Part shown: piece after piece, positions 9,244 to 18,844 of the stretch
How the letters are laid out: each line of letters starts with the position of its first letter
How positions within the stretch are numbered: the stretch's first letter is position 1
NCBI RefSeq assembly: GCF_002139875.1
Contig: NZ_CP018793.1
Coordinates: 1,519,174 to 1,583,173, forward strand
DNA length: 64,000 bases
Reading direction: 5' to 3'
Origin: Campylobacter vicugnae
GTDB taxonomy: Bacteria > Campylobacterota > Campylobacteria > Campylobacterales > Campylobacteraceae
Position numbers and translations under genes: made by a program
Notes under the pieces: generated by a model
What the model saw: the letters and a program-made list of their open reading frames with translations, nothing else
Told to the model about the DNA's origin: nothing
Databases searched by the model: none

Positions 9244-11045
9244 AAAATAGCCTTTGAAAATATAATAATAACACAGACGAAAAATAACATATAAAATGCA
9301 TATGAACTAGCTAAACCATTTTGAGTATATTTAGCATATAATTGACCAAATCCTCTAAACATCAAAGCACTAAACTCAACAAGTGGATATAATATTCTAT
9401 CATCTATAATCTCACGCATAAAATGGCTAATGCGTTTTAAGCTTTTGACAAAAATTAGTTCATATATCTCATCTATATAGAATCTATTTGCTACAATGCT
9501 CTCAAATTTACCCATAGATTCTTCGCAATTTTTATAGTTATAAAATTTCTTATAAGCGATAAAAATACCGATACCAGACACTGCCATACTCACCACTCCA
9601 GCAATAATCTCTACCATTAAAGTTGGATGGTCTATATCCAAAAATATTGCCATAAATCCACCACCTAATGCAAATAGACACAGCAAATAATTCACACTAA
9701 GCATAGTAAAAGGCACTTTATGTTGATGAGGTGCTTGGTTTTGCGAATAAAACACCAAGAAAAATAATCTAAAGCAATAATATGCTGTAAGTCCAGCTGT
9801 AAATAGTAAGATACTAAATATTACATAATGCCCAGAAAGAAGTGCTCCAAGGATAATAGCATCTTTAGAGAAAAAGCCAGCAAATGGGAAAATTCCACTA
9901 ATTGCAAGCATTCCAAAAAGCATTGGATAATATAGAGCTTTATTAGATTTTAAATTTCCCATTTTAAATATATTTTGCTCATGATGAAGAGCTATAATAA
10001 TCGCTCCAGCACTCAAAAATAGTAATGCCTTAAAAAAGCCATGAGTAAATAGATGATACATCGCAGCACCTGAACTATAACTAAGCGCAGCAAACATATA
10101 TCCTAATTGACTCATTGTAGAGTAGGCTAAAATCTTTTTAATATCAGTAGCCTTTGTCGCAATAATCCCAGCAAATAACGCTCCAGCTGCACCAATACCG
10201 GCTAAAACCTCAACTGGTAAGCTAAGTCCAGCAAATAAGAAATCAAATCTTACAACCATATAAACCCCAGCTGTAACCATCGTCGCAGCGTGAATTAAGG
10301 CTGAAATTGGCGTTGGACCAGCCATCGCATCAGGTAGCCAAGTATATAGAGGAATTTGAGCCGATTTAGCCAAAGCACCAGCTATAAAACAAAACGCAAT
10401 AAATATCGCTACATTAGGACTTAGAGTTATCTCATTAAGACCTATATAATCAAATTTAACTCCGCTACTAGCAAGATATAGAGCAATAAGCCCAATTAAA
10501 AAGCCAAAATCACCAATTCTATTTAAAATAAATGCCTTATTACCGGCTTTTACATTATCTTTATCACTAAAGTAAAAAGCAATTAGTAAATATGAACAAA
10601 CTCCAACGCCTTCCCAGCCAACAAACATCAAAATTGGATTGTTTGCTAAAACCAAAATAAGCATAGAAGCTAAAAATAAATTCATATAGCAAAAGAATTT
10701 TCCAAAGCCCTCATCTCCATCCATATAGCCTATAGAATATAGGTGTATAAGCATACCCAAAAACGCTACAAATAACGCCATCACAAGACTAAGACTATCA
10801 AGATAAAACCCAACATCTATACTAAATCCAGCAATATCAAGCCAACTAAATAGCTCTAAATTTATACTACTTCCATAGCTTTGAGTAAATAATACCGCCA
10901 TAGCTATAAAGCTAACTACTGGCCCAATCATACCTAAAAATGCAAAAAATCCTTGAGAGAGTCCAAGCCCTTTTCTAGCAAGATACAAAATCCCAAGAAG
11001 CAAACTACCAATAATTGGTGCTAAAATTACGATATTAACTAGCAT
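9240..11045 (-). CDS. nuoL: Complex I antiporter-like subunit L
   Basis: A 601-residue distal membrane-arm subunit. It has the conserved helix-5 glutamate in FVGWEGVGVCSYLLI near 142-156, the lysine-bearing AKSAQIPLYTWLPDAMAGPT near 226-245, and the C-terminal extension that forms the lateral helix (residues after about 490, amphipathic). The start overlaps nuoK by 11 bp and the end overlaps nuoM by 4 bp. Confidence 0.96.
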   Translation of the reverse strand: MLVNIVILAPIIGSLLLGILYLARKGLGLSQGFFAFLGMIGPVVSFIAMAVLFTQSYGSSINLELFSWLDIAGFSIDVGFYLDSLSLVMALFVAFLGMLIHLYSIGYMDGDEGFGKFFCYMNLFLASMLILVLANNPILMFVGWEGVGVCSYLLIAFYFSDKDNVKAGNKAFILNRIGDFGFLIGLIALYLASSGVKFDYIGLNEITLSPNVAIFIAFCFIAGALAKSAQIPLYTWLPDAMAGPTPISALIHAATMVTAGVYMVVRFDFLFAGLSLPVEVLAGIGAAGALFAGIIATKATDIKKILAYSTMSQLGYMFAALSYSSGAAMYHLFTHGFFKALLFLSAGAIIIALHHEQNIFKMGNLKSNKALYYPMLFGMLAISGIFPFAGFFSKDAIILGALLSGHYVIFSILLFTAGLTAYYCFRLFFLVFYSQNQAPHQHKVPFTMLSVNYLLCLFALGGGFMAIFLDIDHPTLMVEIIAGVVSMAVSGIGIFIAYKKFYNYKNCEESMGKFESIVANRFYIDEIYELIFVKSLKRISHFMREIIDDRILYPLVEFSALMFRGFGQLYAKYTQNGLASSYAFYMLFFVCVIIIFSKAIL

Positions 11046-11343
11046 TACTATCCTTTAACTCTTTAAAGCTATCTATATTTAGGCTCTGTTTTGTCTTATG
11101 TAGTAGCGTAATAAGCGCTAGTCCAAAACTAGCCTCAGCTGCAGCTATAGCAATTACTAGCATAACAATAACTTGACCATCTAAATTCAAATTCACCCTA
11201 GCAAATATAGCAAAAAGCAGAGCAACTGCATTTAACATCAGCTCAATAGACATAAAAATAGTAAAGATATTTTTACGCAAAATAACACCAAAAATCCCGA
11301 TCACAAAGAGCAAAATAGCTACAAATATATAGTTCTCAACCAT
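11035..11343 (-). CDS. nuoK: Complex I subunit K
   Basis: A 102-residue, three-helix membrane subunit (ND4L homologue). The two conserved membrane glutamates are visible in FMSIELMLNAVALLF (about residues 30-44) and AAAEASFGLALITLLHK (about 67-83). It overlaps nuoJ by 8 bp and nuoL by 11 bp. Confidence 0.95.
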   Translation of the reverse strand: MVENYIFVAILLFVIGIFGVILRKNIFTIFMSIELMLNAVALLFAIFARVNLNLDGQVIVMLVIAIAAAEASFGLALITLLHKTKQSLNIDSFKELKDSNAS

Positions 11344-11833
11344 TATTTTTGCCTTTTAAAATCGCTACAACTCCAACCAAAGCAGCAGTTAAAAGTAGCG
11401 ATATCATCTCAAAACTAAATCCCCAATTAAAAAATAGATATTTTCCAAGTGGAGTAATCTGTCCAAATCCTTCAGGTACCACAATAAAATCACCAGGCAT
11501 CATAGCAAGCTCATAAGCTAAAAAGCCAAAAACTACCAACGGTAAAGCAGCTTGAAGCATTTGAGTAAAACTAAATTTAGCCCACAAACTATCAGCCTTA
11601 ATATTGAAAAACATCATAACAAAAACCGATAAAACCATAATAGCCCCAGCATACACTACTATTTGTATTAAAAATAGAGTTTGAGCATATAATAAAAGAT
11701 ATAGCCCAGCAATAGCTACAAGCGAGACAATCATAGATAATGCTCCATGAATTGGAGCCTTAAAACTTATAAGCCCCAAAGCTCCTAAAATCGCCAAAAA
11801 CGAGAAGTTAATAAATAAAAAATTTTCCATCAA
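11336..11833 (-). CDS. nuoJ: Complex I subunit J
   Basis: A 165-residue, five-helix membrane subunit (ND6 homologue). The hallmark third helix with QIVVYAGAIMVLSVFVMMF, about residues 57-75, contains the pi-bulge region conserved in this family. It sits between nuoI and nuoK with short overlaps on each side. Confidence 0.94.
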   Translation of the reverse strand: MMENFLFINFSFLAILGALGLISFKAPIHGALSMIVSLVAIAGLYLLLYAQTLFLIQIVVYAGAIMVLSVFVMMFFNIKADSLWAKFSFTQMLQAALPLVVFGFLAYELAMMPGDFIVVPEGFGQITPLGKYLFFNWGFSFEMISLLLTAALVGVVAILKGKNNG

Positions 11834-12327
11834 AAATCTCCCCTTTTTCTACTGCTTAGCTCATTTATATCGCTGATAAAATCCTCTCTTTTACCCTCAA
11901 CTTTAGTAAATATCCCACTATCCATTCTAATAGCATCTTTAGGACAAGCCTCCACACAAAGCCCACAAAATACACACTCTAAAAGATCTATATTAAATAC
12001 TTTAGGTGCTTTTTCTTTACTTCCTTCTACCTCGCAAGCTTCGATATATATACACTTAGCTGGACAAGCAGTAGCACACATATCACATGCTACGCATTTT
12101 AGTTCGCCACTTTCATATTTTGTTAAACGGTGAAGCCCACGATATCTAGGCGTAATATCTTCTGGTTTTTGCTCAGGATACTCTAGGAATTCAATATTTT
12201 TTGTATTGAGTAAATTTCTAATAAAATGCCTAAAAGTTCTAGCCATTCCAGCGATTATATAAAATATATAAATTCGCTCTAAAAATGGCATCTTTTTTCG
12301 TTCGATTTTTTTTACCTTAACTGCCAT
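11830..12327 (-). CDS. nuoI: Complex I 2x[4Fe-4S] subunit I
   Basis: A 165-residue peripheral-arm subunit that carries clusters N6a and N6b and passes electrons toward NuoB. Two ferredoxin-type motifs are visible: CVACDMCATACP near residues 78-89 and CVFCGLCVEACP near 117-128. The N-terminus is basic and contacts the membrane in known structures. It overlaps nuoH by 11 bp and nuoJ by 4 bp. Confidence 0.96.
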   Translation of the reverse strand: MAVKVKKIERKKMPFLERIYIFYIIAGMARTFRHFIRNLLNTKNIEFLEYPEQKPEDITPRYRGLHRLTKYESGELKCVACDMCATACPAKCIYIEACEVEGSKEKAPKVFNIDLLECVFCGLCVEACPKDAIRMDSGIFTKVEGKREDFISDINELSSRKRGDF

Positions 12328-13594
12328 AAACCACCACCAATGCTGTAATTATAATATTAAAAATCGCTAAAGGCATAAGCTTCTCCCAGCCTAGGCGTTG
12401 AATTTGGTCATATCTAAATCTAGGTAGAGTCCATCTAACCCAGATAAATATGAGCAACATAACAAATGTCTTAAGTGCAAATACTACTAAATTAACCGCA
12501 GTTGCTACAACTTCAGCACCAAATTCACCCAAAGAGCCGTTATAAAAATATAGACAAACAATATCTATAGCCACTACAATCATAACTGTCAAAGCATAAT
12601 ATAATTTATTTTCTCTTTTTCTATGATCTTTAGCTATTTTATATCTAGTAACATTATTTTTACTAACCCACCATATAAATAACAAACCAATAATCGTAGT
12701 AATACTAGCTATACTAAGTAAAACTATCTTATAATGTGTTGCTAAATCAGCTTGCGATAAATATGGAAGCGAATATCCTCCAAAAAATATCGTAACTACT
12801 AAGGCGCTCATAGCTGTCATAGCTATATACTCAGCCATAAAAAACATAGCAAAACTCATTGCGCTATACTCTAGATGATATCCAGCTACTATCTCACTTT
12901 CACCCTCAGCTAGGTCAAATGGTGCCCTATTTGTCTCAGCAAATGCACAAGCTATAAATATAATTGCTGCTAATGGCTGAAGAAATATACCCCATGCTGG
13001 AAGGCCTAAAAATGAGCCTTGTTGTGCAATTACAAAGTCATTTAAGCTAATTGAATTATATGTAAGAATCATACTAACAACTGCAAGCCCTAAAGGAATT
13101 TCATAGCTTATTGCGCCACTTGCAGCACGCAGTGAGCCAAGAAGTGAATATTTATTATTCGAACTCCAACCAGCAAGCATAATACCATAAATACTAAGAC
13201 TAGCAAATCCTAAATACCATAGCAAACCACCATCAAATGGGATTGCTTGCATAAGATGTTTTACGCCATCAATTGTAAAATACTCGCTAAATGGAATTAC
13301 AGCTATAGTTAGCGTACTCATTAAAAATAATACCATCGGAGCAATGGTAAAAAGAGCTTTAGAGCGAATAGCTCCTGGAGTAAAGTCCTCTTTTATAGCT
13401 AGTTTTAAAGCATCGGCTAAAGCCTGGACAAGACCGCCAAGCCTAATACCAGCGATATCTGCTCTATTTGGACCTGGACGATCTTGTATAAAAGCAGAGA
13501 TCTTACGCTCTAAAAGCACCAAAACTGGTATCAAAGCCAAAATAAATATAAGAATAAATGCAATTCTAAAGATAATTAGCCAAATTTCACTCAT
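12317..13594 (-). CDS. nuoH: Complex I subunit H with an internal about 95-residue insertion
   Basis: Membrane subunit (ND1 homologue) forming the quinone chamber with NuoB and NuoD. The conserved blocks are present: ERKISAFIQDRPGPNR near residues 29-44, FAETNRAPFDLAEGESE near 215-231 and the C-terminal VRWTLPRFRYDQI. The protein is 425 residues, against about 325-332 in E. coli and C. jejuni (recalled). The extra length lies between FFGGY (near 270) and FALKTFVMLL (near 370). It holds two additional hydrophobic helices joined by a very basic loop (KDHRKRENK). The gene is not split, and overlaps nuoG by 4 bp and nuoI by 11 bp. Confidence 0.93.
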   Translation of the reverse strand: MSEIWLIIFRIAFILIFILALIPVLVLLERKISAFIQDRPGPNRADIAGIRLGGLVQALADALKLAIKEDFTPGAIRSKALFTIAPMVLFLMSTLTIAVIPFSEYFTIDGVKHLMQAIPFDGGLLWYLGFASLSIYGIMLAGWSSNNKYSLLGSLRAASGAISYEIPLGLAVVSMILTYNSISLNDFVIAQQGSFLGLPAWGIFLQPLAAIIFIACAFAETNRAPFDLAEGESEIVAGYHLEYSAMSFAMFFMAEYIAMTAMSALVVTIFFGGYSLPYLSQADLATHYKIVLLSIASITTIIGLLFIWWVSKNNVTRYKIAKDHRKRENKLYYALTVMIVVAIDIVCLYFYNGSLGEFGAEVVATAVNLVVFALKTFVMLLIFIWVRWTLPRFRYDQIQRLGWEKLMPLAIFNIIITALVVVYGS

Positions 13595-14970
13595 GCAAAC
13601 GCCTTTAATATATTTATATCAAATTCCACTCTTTGACCCATTAGCTCACTTACAATATCACAAATTTTAGGACTAATTGGCTCAAATACACCCTTACTAA
13701 ATCTTAATTTCTCATCTATATTTAGCGTATGTCCATCTCTATGATAGCTACTAGCACAGACTATATCGGCATCTTGATTTGAGCCGATTTTAATTACATT
13801 ATCAAACTCAAATTTAGAAGCAAACTCAAAGTCTTTGCCAAGGTGAAATATTATCAAATTGCTAGATTTTTTATCTAAATTTTTATCCAATCCTAGCTTT
13901 ATAAGCCCTATACGATTAGCAGTTTTATTTGGGACTCTAAGTTTTAAGCCGATCTCATCTTGAAAGCTTTCATCTCTAAAATCACTAAACCCATATAATC
14001 CCATATTAAATTTACTTGCTAAAGTTTTTAATGCACTCATCTCTTCTATACTCAATGAGCTTGAGACTAAGATATCATACTTACTAGCATTACTTCTAAG
14101 ATCTAAGGCTAGGGCTGAGATTTTAGCACTATCATCGCGTTTTATTATCTGCTCATCTTTATAGCTATAACGACCATAATCACATATAAAATAACCATTT
14201 ACGCTATTTTCTCTAGGGCGAAATCTATAGATTATACTATCTTGGTATTTAGCTTTGTTGCTATCAACCCAAATTGCGCAGCCTCTTTCACATCCTTGAC
14301 AGATTGCTGGAGTTTTTTGTAGGTGCCATACACGCTTTTTAAATCTAAAATCAGCCGAAGTCATAGCTCCTACTGGACAGACATCTACGATATTTCCAGC
14401 ATATGGATTATCTATCTTTTTGCCGTTCATTAGCATTATGTGGCTATGTTCTCCGCGTCCTCCTACTGCTAACTCATAGCTATTAGTGCATAGTTGAGTA
14501 AATCTTACACATCTTCGACATAGCACGCATCTTTCAGCATCGTGGATTACTCCAGAGCCAAAATCCTCTCTTTTATATTTTCGCACCTTATCAGCTAAGC
14601 TTACTTGTGAGTCTTGTTTATCAAATTTCATATAATACTCTTGTAAATCACACTCACCAGCTTGATCGCATACTGGACAATCAAGAGGATGATTGATAAA
14701 CTCAAGCTCCAAAATACCACGCTGAACAGCCCTTGTTAAATCGCTATTTATCTTAATCTCCATACCTTCTTTAATCGGAGTATCACAGGCGATTTGTGGG
14801 CGTTTTTGGCCTACTACTTCTATTAGACACATTCTACAATTTCCACTTACTCCTAGCGCTTCATGATAGCAAAAGTGTGGAATTTCAATATTATGTTTTT
14901 TTAGCTCCGTTATGAGATTACCTTTCTCATTTACGCTAAATTTCTCACCATCGACTATAATCTCTACCAT
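13591..14970 (-). CDS. nuoG: Complex I Fe-S subunit G, short form lacking most of the molybdopterin-like domain
   Basis: Peripheral-arm subunit carrying several Fe-S clusters. Ligand sets in order: [2Fe-2S] with CYHEALGVSGNCRMC near residues 33-47, the HPLDCPVCDQAGEC cluster near 94-107, the CVLCRRCVRFTQLC plus DVCPVGAM pair, and an extra CQGCERGC set with a distant Cys (the N7-type site). After about residue 225 only a reduced remnant of the molybdopterin-oxidoreductase-like domain remains. Total length is 459, against roughly 800-900 in most bacteria. The 4-bp overlap with nuoH shows that the early stop is the natural gene end and not an assembly cut. Confidence 0.92.
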   Translation of the reverse strand: MVEIIVDGEKFSVNEKGNLITELKKHNIEIPHFCYHEALGVSGNCRMCLIEVVGQKRPQIACDTPIKEGMEIKINSDLTRAVQRGILELEFINHPLDCPVCDQAGECDLQEYYMKFDKQDSQVSLADKVRKYKREDFGSGVIHDAERCVLCRRCVRFTQLCTNSYELAVGGRGEHSHIMLMNGKKIDNPYAGNIVDVCPVGAMTSADFRFKKRVWHLQKTPAICQGCERGCAIWVDSNKAKYQDSIIYRFRPRENSVNGYFICDYGRYSYKDEQIIKRDDSAKISALALDLRSNASKYDILVSSSLSIEEMSALKTLASKFNMGLYGFSDFRDESFQDEIGLKLRVPNKTANRIGLIKLGLDKNLDKKSSNLIIFHLGKDFEFASKFEFDNVIKIGSNQDADIVCASSYHRDGHTLNIDEKLRFSKGVFEPISPKICDIVSELMGQRVEFDINILKAFA

Positions 14971-14973
14971 ATT

Positions 14974-16188
14974 TTAATCCTTACAAAGCGCTAAAAACTC
15001 ATCTTCAAATTTGGTTATAAAACCTATAATTACATCTTTTACAGCTGGAGCAAATACGCAAATTGTTTTACCATCAAGCATAAAACAGATATCTTTTAGT
15101 ATTTTTAGATCTTTTTTACTACCTTGGCCTTTGCAGATTCTTTCTACAACTCTCATACCCCAGCCACATCCTTCACGGCACGGAGTACACTGCCCGCAAC
15201 TCTCCTCTGTATAAAACTCAAGCAAATTCAAAAGCACCTGCGGCATACTGACGCTATCATCAAACACCATCATACCACCAGTACCAAGAGCGCTTTTATA
15301 CTCCCATAAATTTTCATAATCCAAAGTAGCCTTCATCACTTCATCTTTGGTCAATACTGCAGCTGATGAACCACCTGGAATTACAGCTTTTAACTCTCTA
15401 TTTTTCCATACTCCGCCACCAAATTCATTTATAAAATCAATCATTTTAGTGCCAAATGGCATCTCTTTTACACATGGAGTATTAACACAGCCTGTAACTG
15501 CAAATAGCAAGGTTCCAGGTGATTTTTCTGTACCTACACTGCGATATTTTTCCCAGCCATTTTTAACTATAAAAGGTACGCTTGCAATTGTTTCGACATT
15601 ATTTACCACACACGCACTACCAAATAAAAAATCAGGCTCAGCTCTATTGTGAGGCTTTAATCTTGGATGGCCTCTTTTTCCTTCAATACTTTCTAAAAGC
15701 GCACTTTTTTCTCCACAAATATAAGCCCCAGCTCCTTTACAAACTATAATATCTAAACCGCGTCTTTCATCTTTAGATTCATCAATTGCTCTTTGAATAC
15801 TTTGAAGTTCTCTTTCATATTCGCCTCTTATATAGATATAGGCTCGCTCAGCACCAAGAGCATAAGCTGATATTATAATCCCTTCTATTAAAAGATGAGG
15901 ATCAAGATTAAAAATATACTTATCTTTGCAAGTTCCCGGCTCACTCTCATCACCATTTACTACAAGGTAGCGTTTATCGCTTGGCCATGCGATCATATTT
16001 TTCCATTTTGTTCCACAGTGACCGCCGCCACCTCCCTTGCCTCTTAATCCGCTTTTGTCAATTGCATCTACAATATCCATTCTAGGCATTTTTAAGATTT
16101 CATCTAAATTTGCGTATGCTCCATTAGCTTTAGCTATTTCTATTTTATTGGCACCAGGTATATCAAATCTACTACTAACGACTTGCAT
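14974..16188 (-). CDS. nuoF: Complex I flavoprotein subunit F with altered NADH pocket
   Basis: The 404-residue NuoF-family subunit keeps the N3 [4Fe-4S] ligands (SCGQCTPCREGC near 337-348, Cys in TICVF near 381) and FMN-site segments such as GDESEPG (79-85). The NADH site is changed. The family pattern GRGGAGFPTGLKWSFMP aligns without gaps to GKGGGGGHCGTKWKNMI (50-66), so both pocket phenylalanines become Gly56 and Asn64. The later LKPPFP becomes LKPHNR, and ICGEE becomes ICGEK (Lys161). C. jejuni lacks NuoE and NuoF altogether and feeds complex I from flavodoxin. Here the scaffold is kept but NADH use looks unlikely; that last step is inference. Confidence 0.93.
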   Translation of the reverse strand: MQVVSSRFDIPGANKIEIAKANGAYANLDEILKMPRMDIVDAIDKSGLRGKGGGGGHCGTKWKNMIAWPSDKRYLVVNGDESEPGTCKDKYIFNLDPHLLIEGIIISAYALGAERAYIYIRGEYERELQSIQRAIDESKDERRGLDIIVCKGAGAYICGEKSALLESIEGKRGHPRLKPHNRAEPDFLFGSACVVNNVETIASVPFIVKNGWEKYRSVGTEKSPGTLLFAVTGCVNTPCVKEMPFGTKMIDFINEFGGGVWKNRELKAVIPGGSSAAVLTKDEVMKATLDYENLWEYKSALGTGGMMVFDDSVSMPQVLLNLLEFYTEESCGQCTPCREGCGWGMRVVERICKGQGSKKDLKILKDICFMLDGKTICVFAPAVKDVIIGFITKFEDEFLALCKD

Positions 16189-16666
16189 TTTCTCTCCTTA
16201 GCCTATCTATTAACTCTGTTATACTCTCTTTTGTTAAATCACCAATTTGATCTAAATTGCATAACATACATGGAGCCTTTTCACAATACCCAAGACACTC
16301 GCTCTCTCCAATACTAAAAAGCCCATCGCTAGTAGTCTCTCCCATTTTAATACCTAGTAAATCCTCTGCAGCCTTGATCACTTCATCGCTACCTCTTAGC
16401 TTACAGGTGATAGTTTTACAAAATTTTAACTCATATTTACCTTTTGCAGATTCATTAAACATAGAGTAAAAACCCATAACTTCAGCAAAAAATATAGCCC
16501 TAATTCCAAGAGTTTTTTCTAAATATAATATATCTTCAGAACTTATAAATCCTTGTCTTCTTTGCAAAATCCAAAGAGCTGGTAAAACTAACGCTCTATC
16601 ATCATCTACCTTATTTCGAAGGTCGTCTAAACGCTCAAGTTCATCTTTTGTAAATTCAAAACTCAT
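16175..16666 (-). CDS. nuoE: Complex I [2Fe-2S] thioredoxin-like subunit E
   Basis: A 163-residue partner of NuoF with a helical N-terminal part (residues 1-75) and a thioredoxin-like C-terminal part carrying the N1a [2Fe-2S] cluster. The four ligands are visible as CKTITC near residues 83-88 and CLGYC near 124-128. It overlaps nuoF by 14 bp and nuoCD by 4 bp. Its presence sets this operon apart from C. jejuni, in which two unrelated small genes occupy this place. Confidence 0.93.
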   Translation of the reverse strand: MSFEFTKDELERLDDLRNKVDDDRALVLPALWILQRRQGFISSEDILYLEKTLGIRAIFFAEVMGFYSMFNESAKGKYELKFCKTITCKLRGSDEVIKAAEDLLGIKMGETTSDGLFSIGESECLGYCEKAPCMLCNLDQIGDLTKESITELIDRLRRENASR

Positions 16667-18345
16667 CTATCTAGCTCTCCTGCAATTATGTTTATGCTAC
16701 CTAAATTTAAGATACTATCAGCAATCAATCCGCCTCTTACCATATCACTAAATGCATTTAGCGCATAAAAACATGGTGGGCGAAGCTTAAGGCGATATGG
16801 CATAGTTCCACCATCGCTAACAATGAAAAATCCTAGCTCACCATTTCCACCCTCGCTCGCACCATAATAGTGGCCAACAGGGAGTTTAATTCCATCAAAA
16901 ATAAGCTTAAAGTGGTTAATAAGAGCCTCAATATTCCCATATACTTCACTCTTTAGAGGGAGCATAATATCTTTATCTTTTATACAGATATCTCCATCTG
17001 GAATTCTTTTAATAGCTTGACGGATAATAGCAATGCTCTCTTTCATCTCATAAAATCGCACAAACATCCTATCATGGATATCTCCACAGCTTCCTACTGG
17101 GATATTAAAATCAAAGCTATCATAATAGTAATATGGCTTATCTTTTCTTAAATCATAATCTACGCCACTAGCTCTTAAATTTGGCCCTGTAAAACCATAA
17201 CTTAAGGCATCTTCAGCACTAATTTTACAAATATTTTGAACCCTATCTAAGAAAATTCTATTTTTCTCTACAAGAGTAAGAGTATCATCAATACCCTTTT
17301 CAACCTCTTTTAAATAACCCAAAAGCTCACTTTGCCAACCATCATAAAAATCATGCGCCATTCCGCCAATTCTAGCAAATGAGTTGGTAAATCTAGCACC
17401 AGTAAGGCGAGATAAAAAATTATAAATCTTCTCTCTAGGATTATATAGATACCAGTAATTTGTAAGAGCACCCATATCTACAAACATCGCCCCAAGACAA
17501 ACCTCATGATCTATAATGCGAGCTAACTCTCCTAAAATAACACGCATAAAAATCGCCCTATCAGGAATACTCACGCCTAAAATATCCTCCACAGCCTTAG
17601 CATATCCAACATTATTTAGCATCGCTGAGCAGTAATTAAGCCTATCAGTATATGGTATTATCTGTGCATATGTGTGAGTCTCACAGGATTTCTCAAAGCC
17701 TCTATGTAAATAACCTATTTCAGTTACACAAGCGGCAATTTTTTCACCATCAAGTGCCATAAAATTACGGATTGTACCATGTGTTGCAGGGTGAGATGGA
17801 CCTATATTTAAAAATGTATATTTAATCTTAAATTCATCATTTTCTTCACTTGCAAGACCAAGAGATAGGAGCTGATCTCTCATCTCATCTACCAAGCTAT
17901 CGCTTTGAGTGAGAATTTGATATTTATCAATTGGATAATCTTTTCTTAATGGATGACCTATAAAATCTTTATGATTTAAAATGCGTCTTAAATTTGGATG
18001 GTTTGCAAATTTAACCCCATATTGATCATAGCACTCTCTCTCAGCCCAGTTTGCACTTTTGTAAATTTGACTAACGCTTGCTATGCTCTCACTCTCATCA
18101 AGATCAACTTGAATAATAAAATTACTACCCTTTAAAGAGCTAAATATATAGTATAGACTAAATCTTTTTGGTTTATTTAAATTTAAATTATCCACACAAG
18201 CAATATCTGATAAAAGCTCAAATTTCATCTCATCACGAGCAAATTTAACAGCCTCTAAAATTTGCGCTTTATCAATTACTGCTGTTGTGATTTTATTAAA
18301 TTCTGACGCCTTAGCGCTAAATTTAGATATAAAACTACTAAGCAT
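16663..18345 (-). CDS. nuoCD: Fused complex I subunit CD
   Basis: A 560-residue fusion of the 30-kDa (NuoC) and 49-kDa (NuoD) subunits. The NuoC part covers about residues 1-160, with [20 protein letters not shown] and GHPLRKDYP. The NuoD part follows, with [11 protein letters not shown] near 177-187, [11 protein letters not shown] near 208-218 and a C-terminal [12 protein letters not shown] carrying the conserved Asp-Arg end. NuoD lines the quinone site. The fusion is known from E. coli, but C. jejuni has separate nuoC and nuoD (recalled). It overlaps nuoB by 8 bp. Confidence 0.95.
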   Translation of the reverse strand: MLSSFISKFSAKASEFNKITTAVIDKAQILEAVKFARDEMKFELLSDIACVDNLNLNKPKRFSLYYIFSSLKGSNFIIQVDLDESESIASVSQIYKSANWAERECYDQYGVKFANHPNLRRILNHKDFIGHPLRKDYPIDKYQILTQSDSLVDEMRDQLLSLGLASEENDEFKIKYTFLNIGPSHPATHGTIRNFMALDGEKIAACVTEIGYLHRGFEKSCETHTYAQIIPYTDRLNYCSAMLNNVGYAKAVEDILGVSIPDRAIFMRVILGELARIIDHEVCLGAMFVDMGALTNYWYLYNPREKIYNFLSRLTGARFTNSFARIGGMAHDFYDGWQSELLGYLKEVEKGIDDTLTLVEKNRIFLDRVQNICKISAEDALSYGFTGPNLRASGVDYDLRKDKPYYYYDSFDFNIPVGSCGDIHDRMFVRFYEMKESIAIIRQAIKRIPDGDICIKDKDIMLPLKSEVYGNIEALINHFKLIFDGIKLPVGHYYGASEGGNGELGFFIVSDGGTMPYRLKLRPPCFYALNAFSDMVRGGLIADSILNLGSINIIAGELDR

Positions 18346-18844
18346 CTAAAAGCCCCTTAAAATCTCTATGGCGATCTTTTATACTGCCAGCTTTAATCTT
18401 TTGCTGAATAGCTAAAATCGCATCAATTATCGCCTCAGGGCGTGGCGGACAGCCGCTTATATATGCATCTACTGGTATTATTTGATCTATGCCTTGTAGG
18501 GTTGTATAATTATCATAAAATCCACCACTGCTAGCACAGGCTCCCATACTTACAACCCATTTTGGCTCACACATTTGATCATATATCTCTTTTAAAATTG
18601 GAGCTTGTTTAAATGATATTGTCCCAGCTACTATCATAAGATCAGCTTGGCGTGGCGAAAATCTCATAACCTCTGCTCCAAAACGGCTTAAATCATGCCT
18701 AGATGATACAGCACTCATAAACTCAATAGCACAACATGCCGTTCCAAAGATCATAGGCCAAAGCGAATTTGATCTACCCCAATTAAAAAGCGCATCTAAT
18801 CTGGTTAAAATTAGATCGTTTTTTACTAAATTTTCTATTCCCAT
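18338..18844 (-). CDS. nuoB: Complex I [4Fe-4S] subunit B
   Basis: A 168-residue subunit that binds terminal cluster N2, the electron donor to quinone. Ligand cysteines are visible in [10 protein letters not shown] near residues 34-43, in [10 protein letters not shown] and in [11 protein letters not shown]. It lies between nuoA (10-bp overlap) and nuoCD (8-bp overlap). Confidence 0.96.
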   Translation of the reverse strand: MGIENLVKNDLILTRLDALFNWGRSNSLWPMIFGTACCAIEFMSAVSSRHDLSRFGAEVMRFSPRQADLMIVAGTISFKQAPILKEIYDQMCEPKWVVSMGACASSGGFYDNYTTLQGIDQIIPVDAYISGCPPRPEAIIDAILAIQQKIKAGSIKDRHRDFKGLLDA

